Shown here: piece after piece, positions 7,571 through 10,439 of the stretch
Numbering within the stretch: position 1 is the stretch's first letter
Layout of the letters: the number at the start of each line of letters is the position of its first letter
DNA from: Pseudomonadota bacterium
GTDB lineage: Bacteria > Pseudomonadota > Alphaproteobacteria > Rhizobiales > Hyphomicrobiaceae
Assembly (NCBI GenBank): GCA_023430845.1
Contig: JAEYYJ010000345.1
Location: 1 to 10,439, forward strand
DNA: 10,439 bases
Direction: 5' to 3'
Made by a program: the position numbers and the translations under genes
Notes under the pieces: generated by a model
What the model saw: the letters and a program-made list of their open reading frames with translations, nothing else
What the model was told of the DNA's origin: nothing
The model's database searches: none

Positions 7571-8794
7571 ATGTCGCTGACACGATTGCTTGTCGGCAGC
7601 GCGACCGCGCTGTCCTTGGCCCTCGCGGCCGCCCCTGCCAATGCGCAGATCTCCGGAGACGTCGTGAGGATCGGCGTGCTCACGGACATGAACAGCATCT
7701 ACGCCGATATCAACGGCATGGGTGCCGTTGAAGCAGCCCGCATGGCCGTCGAGGATTTCGGCGGGACCGTGCTCGGCAAAAAGATCGAGCTCGTCTACGC
7801 CGACACCCAGAACAAGGCTGACATCGGCGTCACGGTCGGCAGTCGCTGGTTCGATGTGGACGGCGTAGACATGATCGCCGGCGCATCGTCCTCGGCTGTC
7901 AGTCTGGCGATCCAGTCGCTTGTTGCCACCAAGAACAAGATTTTTCTCGCTTCCGATCCAGCCTCGTCGGACATCACCGGCAAGCTCTGCAATGCCAACA
8001 CCATTCATTGGGTGTACGACACCTACGCGCTCGCGAACGGCACCGGAAGCGCCGTGGTGAAAGCTGGCGGCGACACATGGTACTTCGTCACCGCCGACTA
8101 TGCCTTCGGCCACGCACTCGAACGCGATGTCAGCGCGGTGGTGGCGAAGTCCGGCGGCAAGGTCCTCGGCAGCGTACGTCATCCGATCAATACCTCGGAT
8201 CTCTCGTCCTTCATTCTGCAGGCGCAAGCCTCGAAGGCGAAGATCGTCGGCTTTGCCAATGCCGGCGGAGATACGATCAACTCGATCAAGCAGGCGGCGG
8301 AGTTCGGCGTCGTGAAAGGCGGGCAGAAGCTCGCCGGCCTCCTCGTTTTCATCTCGGACATCCACAGCCTCGGCCTCGAAACGGCGCAGGGCCTACAGCT
8401 CACGAGCGCCTTCTATTGGGATCGGACCGAGGAATCGCGAGCCTGGTCGAAGCGTTGGGGCGATCGCTTCAAGAACCGCCGCCCGACGATGGCGCAGGCC
8501 GGCTTCTATTCGAGCATCATCCACTACCTCAAGGCCGTGCAGGCGCTCGGGACGGATGAGCCGGGCGACAAGGTCGTCGCGAAGATGAAGGAAATGCCGA
8601 CCGACGATCCGCTCTTCGGCAAGGGCTCAGTCCGCATCGACGGACGCAAGATGCACGACATGTATCTCTTCGAGGTCAAGAGCCCCGCGGAGTCGAAGGG
8701 CCCATGGGACTATTACAAGCTCGTCCGCACGATTCCGGCCGAGCAGGCCTTCCGCCCGATCGATCAGGGCGGCTGCAAGCTGGTCAAGAACTGA
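7571..8794 (+). CDS. Periplasmic ABC-transporter substrate-binding protein, branched-chain amino acid (Leu/Ile/Val-type) family
   Basis: A 407-residue secreted binding protein of the Peripla_BP_6 (LivJ-like) class, which captures a small solute in the periplasm and delivers it to an ABC permease. Residues 1-25 form a clear signal peptide: Arg near the N-terminus, a hydrophobic Leu/Ala core, and cleavage predicted after ANA (residues 23-25). The mature part begins with the family pattern VVRIGVLTDMNSIYADINGMG, followed by AARMAVEDFGG, then the second lobe with TWYFVTADYAFGH. Cys140 and Cys402 are the only cysteines in the mature protein and could form a disulfide. There is no lipobox, so it is soluble and not a lipoprotein. 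Family members bind amino acids, amides, urea, aromatic acids or other small compounds, so the name does not fix the ligand. No permease or ATPase gene follows; the next genes run on the opposite strand. Confidence 0.93.
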   Translation: MSLTRLLVGSATALSLALAAAPANAQISGDVVRIGVLTDMNSIYADINGMGAVEAARMAVEDFGGTVLGKKIELVYADTQNKADIGVTVGSRWFDVDGVDMIAGASSSAVSLAIQSLVATKNKIFLASDPASSDITGKLCNANTIHWVYDTYALANGTGSAVVKAGGDTWYFVTADYAFGHALERDVSAVVAKSGGKVLGSVRHPINTSDLSSFILQAQASKAKIVGFANAGGDTINSIKQAAEFGVVKGGQKLAGLLVFISDIHSLGLETAQGLQLTSAFYWDRTEESRAWSKRWGDRFKNRRPTMAQAGFYSSIIHYLKAVQALGTDEPGDKVVAKMKEMPTDDPLFGKGSVRIDGRKMHDMYLFEVKSPAESKGPWDYYKLVRTIPAEQAFRPIDQGGCKLVKN

Positions 8795-8802
8795 CAGGAT
8801 CA

Positions 8803-8837
8803 CGACGACCGCCGCGTGATGAGCGCAGCGGTCGTCG
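8803..8837. terminator. Hairpin at the convergent junction, likely transcription terminator
   Basis: A perfect 10-base inverted repeat, CGACGACCGC at 8803-8812 and GCGGTCGTCG at 8828-8837, begins 8 bases after the stop of the binding-protein gene. Inside it, GCG 8814-8816 can pair with CGC 8824-8826 after one mismatch, leaving a 7-base loop. No long T-run follows on either strand, so it is not a textbook intrinsic terminator, but position and strength suggest it ends (+) transcription and may block minus-strand transcription as well. Confidence 0.6.
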
Positions 8838-8852
8838 ATGTTAAGGCGCGAG

Positions 8853-9310
8853 CTAAACCACCTCGCACGCAGAGCACCGCAGCGGGATCGACCCGCTGAC
8901 AGGATCCGTGCGGTCGGTCGCGATGGCATTGTTCACATTGGCGGCCAGCGGATGCGCCGCATCATACGGCGTGCCGGCTTCGCCCTTCGCCCACCAGCCG
9001 TGCTGACCGAAGACGGCGCCGGGCGCGAGCCCTGCGACGATGGCGGCCTTCGCGACGACCGTTCCGCCGCGCGTGCGCACTTCCACCCAATCGCCGTGTC
9101 CGATCGCGCGGCTATCCGCATTAGCACGCGACAGCTCGAGCACTGGATCGGGCATGAGGCGCCGGAGCGCAGCGATGTTGCGATGCTGGCTATGACAGAA
9201 AGGATCGTCTTGGCGCTTCCGAGAAGGAGCGGAAACCGCGCGTCGCGTGGAGCCGCATCATGAATGCGCGGCACGGCGGGCTGGCCGATCTGCGCGAGGC
9301 GCTCCGCTGC
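8853..9310 (-). pseudogene. C-terminal remnant of a molybdopterin-dependent oxidoreductase, frameshifted
   Basis: Only the last ~150 residues of a molybdopterin-dinucleotide-binding domain (usual protein about 700 aa) can be recognised, on the minus strand. One frame reads GQPAVPRIHDAAPRDARFPLL then LGSAKTIL; the next frame continues CHSQHRNIAALRRLMPDPVLEL, IGHGDWVEVRTRGG, VFGQHGWWAKGE and ends DPVSGSIPLRCSACEVV before a TAG at 8853-8855. The two parts join if one T is added to the T-run opposite AAA 9199-9201, giving SAKTILFCHSQHRN. These motifs match the end of DMSO-reductase-superfamily proteins as I know them. Similarity fades above about 9310, close to the acs terminator, and the Mo-cofactor and Fe-S parts are missing. 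The frameshift could be a sequencing error, but the missing 5' three quarters cannot be. Confidence 0.75.
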
Positions 9311-9363
9311 TGCATGATGATCTCGGCACCAAATTGCGTTTCCGGACAGGCTACAGCGCGGGC

Positions 9364-9412
9364 TTACAAATAAGAAGGGCCGGCCAAGGCCTGACTGCCC
9401 TGCCGACCCTTC
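9364..9412 (-). terminator. Intrinsic terminator of acs
   Basis: Read on the minus strand, GAAGGGTCGGC (9412-9402) pairs with GCCGGCCCTTC (9384-9374) over 11 positions with a single G-U pair. The stem is followed by CTTATTTGTA-like sequence (9374-9365), a moderate U-tract. It begins 16 bases after the acs stop codon, the expected place for a Rho-independent terminator. It also separates acs from the broken oxidoreductase fragment. Confidence 0.78.
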
Positions 9413-9428
9413 GATGCTTCCAACCGCG

Positions 9429-10439
9429 TCAACCTGCCTTGCGGTTCTGCCGGTTGGCGACGAGATCTTCGACAACGGCCGGCTCGGCCAGCGTCGAGGT
9501 ATCACCGAGATTGGAGAAATCGTCCTCGGCGATCTTGCGCAGAATGCGGCGCATGATCTTCCCCGAACGCGTCTTCGGGAGACCTGGCGAGAACTGTATC
9601 CAGTCGGGCGACGCCGTCGGACCGATGATCCGGCGGACAGTCGCGACGAGCTCCTTCTTCAGGTCGTCGGACGGCTGGTTGCCCTGGATCAGCGTGACGT
9701 AACAGTAGATGCCCTGGCCCTTGAGATCATGCGGCGCACCGACAACGGCGGCTTCGGCCACCTTCGGATGCGCAACGAGCGCGCTCTCGACCTCGGCCGT
9801 ACCGAGACGGTGACCTGACACGTTGATGACGTCGTCGACGCGCCCGGTGATCCAGTAATAGCCGTCCTCGTCGCGCCGGCAGCCATCACCAGTGAAGTAC
9901 GTCCCCGGATAGGTCGAGAAATAGGTCTGAACGAAGCGCTCGTGATCGCCGTAGACCGTGCGCATCTGCCCCGGCCAGCTATCGAGGATCACGAGATTGC
10001 CGGCGCCGGCACCCTCGATGGTCGTGCCCTTCTCATCGACCAGCGCAGGCTTGATACCGAAGAACGGCAGCGTCGCCGAGCCGGGCTTCGTCTTCGTCGC
10101 GCCCGGCAACGGCGTGATCAGAATGCCGCCAGTCTCCGTCTGCCACCATGTATCGACGATCGGGCAACGAGTGTCACCGACGACATGATTGTACCATTCC
10201 CAGGCTTCCGGATTGATCGGCTCACCGACCGAACCGAGCAGGCGCAGAGATGCACGGCTCGTGCGCTTCACGAAGTCATCGCCAGCGCCCATGAGCGCGC
10301 GGATCGCCGTCGGTGCGGTGTAGAACGTGTTGACGCTCCACTTGTCCACGACATGCCAGAAGCGCGAGGCCGTCGGATAGTTCGGCACACCCTCGAACAT
10401 GAGTGTCGTCGCGCCATTGGCGAGCGGGCCGTACAGGAT
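9429..10439 (-). CDS. acs: Acetyl-CoA synthetase (AMP-forming), C-terminal half; 5' end beyond the window
   Basis: Converts acetate, ATP and CoA to acetyl-CoA through an acetyl-AMP intermediate in the cytoplasm. The window holds the last 336 residues of a protein of usually about 650. Numbering from the window edge, the start [13 protein letters not shown] and [14 protein letters not shown] (37-50) are typical of Acs. [10 protein letters not shown] (96-105) is the adenylate-forming core motif and [23 protein letters not shown] (181-203, given in part) is the hinge before the mobile C-terminal domain. [11 protein letters not shown] (208-218) follows. [15 protein letters not shown] (289-303) contains Lys294, equivalent to the lysine (609 in Salmonella) whose acetylation shuts the enzyme off. 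The reading frame is intact up to TGA 9429-9431. A propionyl-CoA synthetase is less likely given the WWQTETG segment and the close match to Acs. An intrinsic terminator follows. Confidence 0.96.
   Translation of the reverse strand: MLYGPLANGATTLMFEGVPNYPTASRFWHVVDKWSVNTFYTAPTAIRALMGAGDDFVKRTSRASLRLLGSVGEPINPEAWEWYNHVVGDTRCPIVDTWWQTETGGILITPLPGATKTKPGSATLPFFGIKPALVDEKGTTIEGAGAGNLVILDSWPGQMRTVYGDHERFVQTYFSTYPGTYFTGDGCRRDEDGYYWITGRVDDVINVSGHRLGTAEVESALVAHPKVAEAAVVGAPHDLKGQGIYCYVTLIQGNQPSDDLKKELVATVRRIIGPTASPDWIQFSPGLPKTRSGKIMRRILRKIAEDDFSNLGDTSTLAEPAVVEDLVANRQNRKAG

Noticed and set aside
7547..8365. 272-codon open frame on the minus strand
   Set aside because: It mirrors the binding-protein gene, including its signal peptide region, and shows no recognisable domain.
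8838..9263. 141-codon open frame on the plus strand after the hairpin
   Set aside because: The minus strand over the same interval encodes recognisable molybdopterin oxidoreductase motifs, so this is a shadow of the remnant.

Overview
The window is GC-rich, tightly packed DNA that looks like an alphaproteobacterial chromosome, probably Hyphomicrobiales (Rhizobiales). This placement is inferred from the fused MrpA-MrpB antiporter subunit, the acidic loop in MrpD, the style of the periplasmic binding protein and the codon bias; no rRNA or other taxonomic marker is present.

Positions 1-5710 (+) carry a multisubunit Na+/H+ antiporter operon in the order mrpAB (fused, 5' end cut off by the window), mrpC, mrpD, mrpE, mrpF, mrpG. 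Every junction overlaps by 1 or 4 bases and each downstream gene has its own Shine-Dalgarno, so this is one translationally coupled unit. It encodes a membrane complex related to respiratory complex I that expels Na+ (or K+) in exchange for protons.

Positions 5801-8794 (+) carry a Rieske non-heme iron oxygenase, a small single-domain cupin and a secreted branched-chain-amino-acid-type ABC binding protein. The oxygenase has a glutamate rather than an aspartate between its two metal centres, as in oxygenases that act on quaternary ammonium compounds (carnitine, choline, glycine betaine). Together the three genes look like part of an uptake and oxidation cassette for a small, perhaps nitrogenous, compound. 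No reductase partner and no ABC permease or ATPase lies in the window, so the substrate is open.

Positions 8803-10439 are the convergent side. A GC-rich hairpin ends the binding-protein gene. On the minus strand there is an orphan C-terminal remnant of a molybdopterin oxidoreductase, broken by an apparent one-base frameshift. Next to it, also on the minus strand, are a good intrinsic terminator and the C-terminal half of acetyl-CoA synthetase (acs), whose start lies beyond the window.

I found no tRNA, rRNA, CRISPR array, insertion sequence or phage gene. The most unusual items are the Glu-type Rieske cassette directly after a sodium antiporter operon and the decayed molybdoenzyme fragment.
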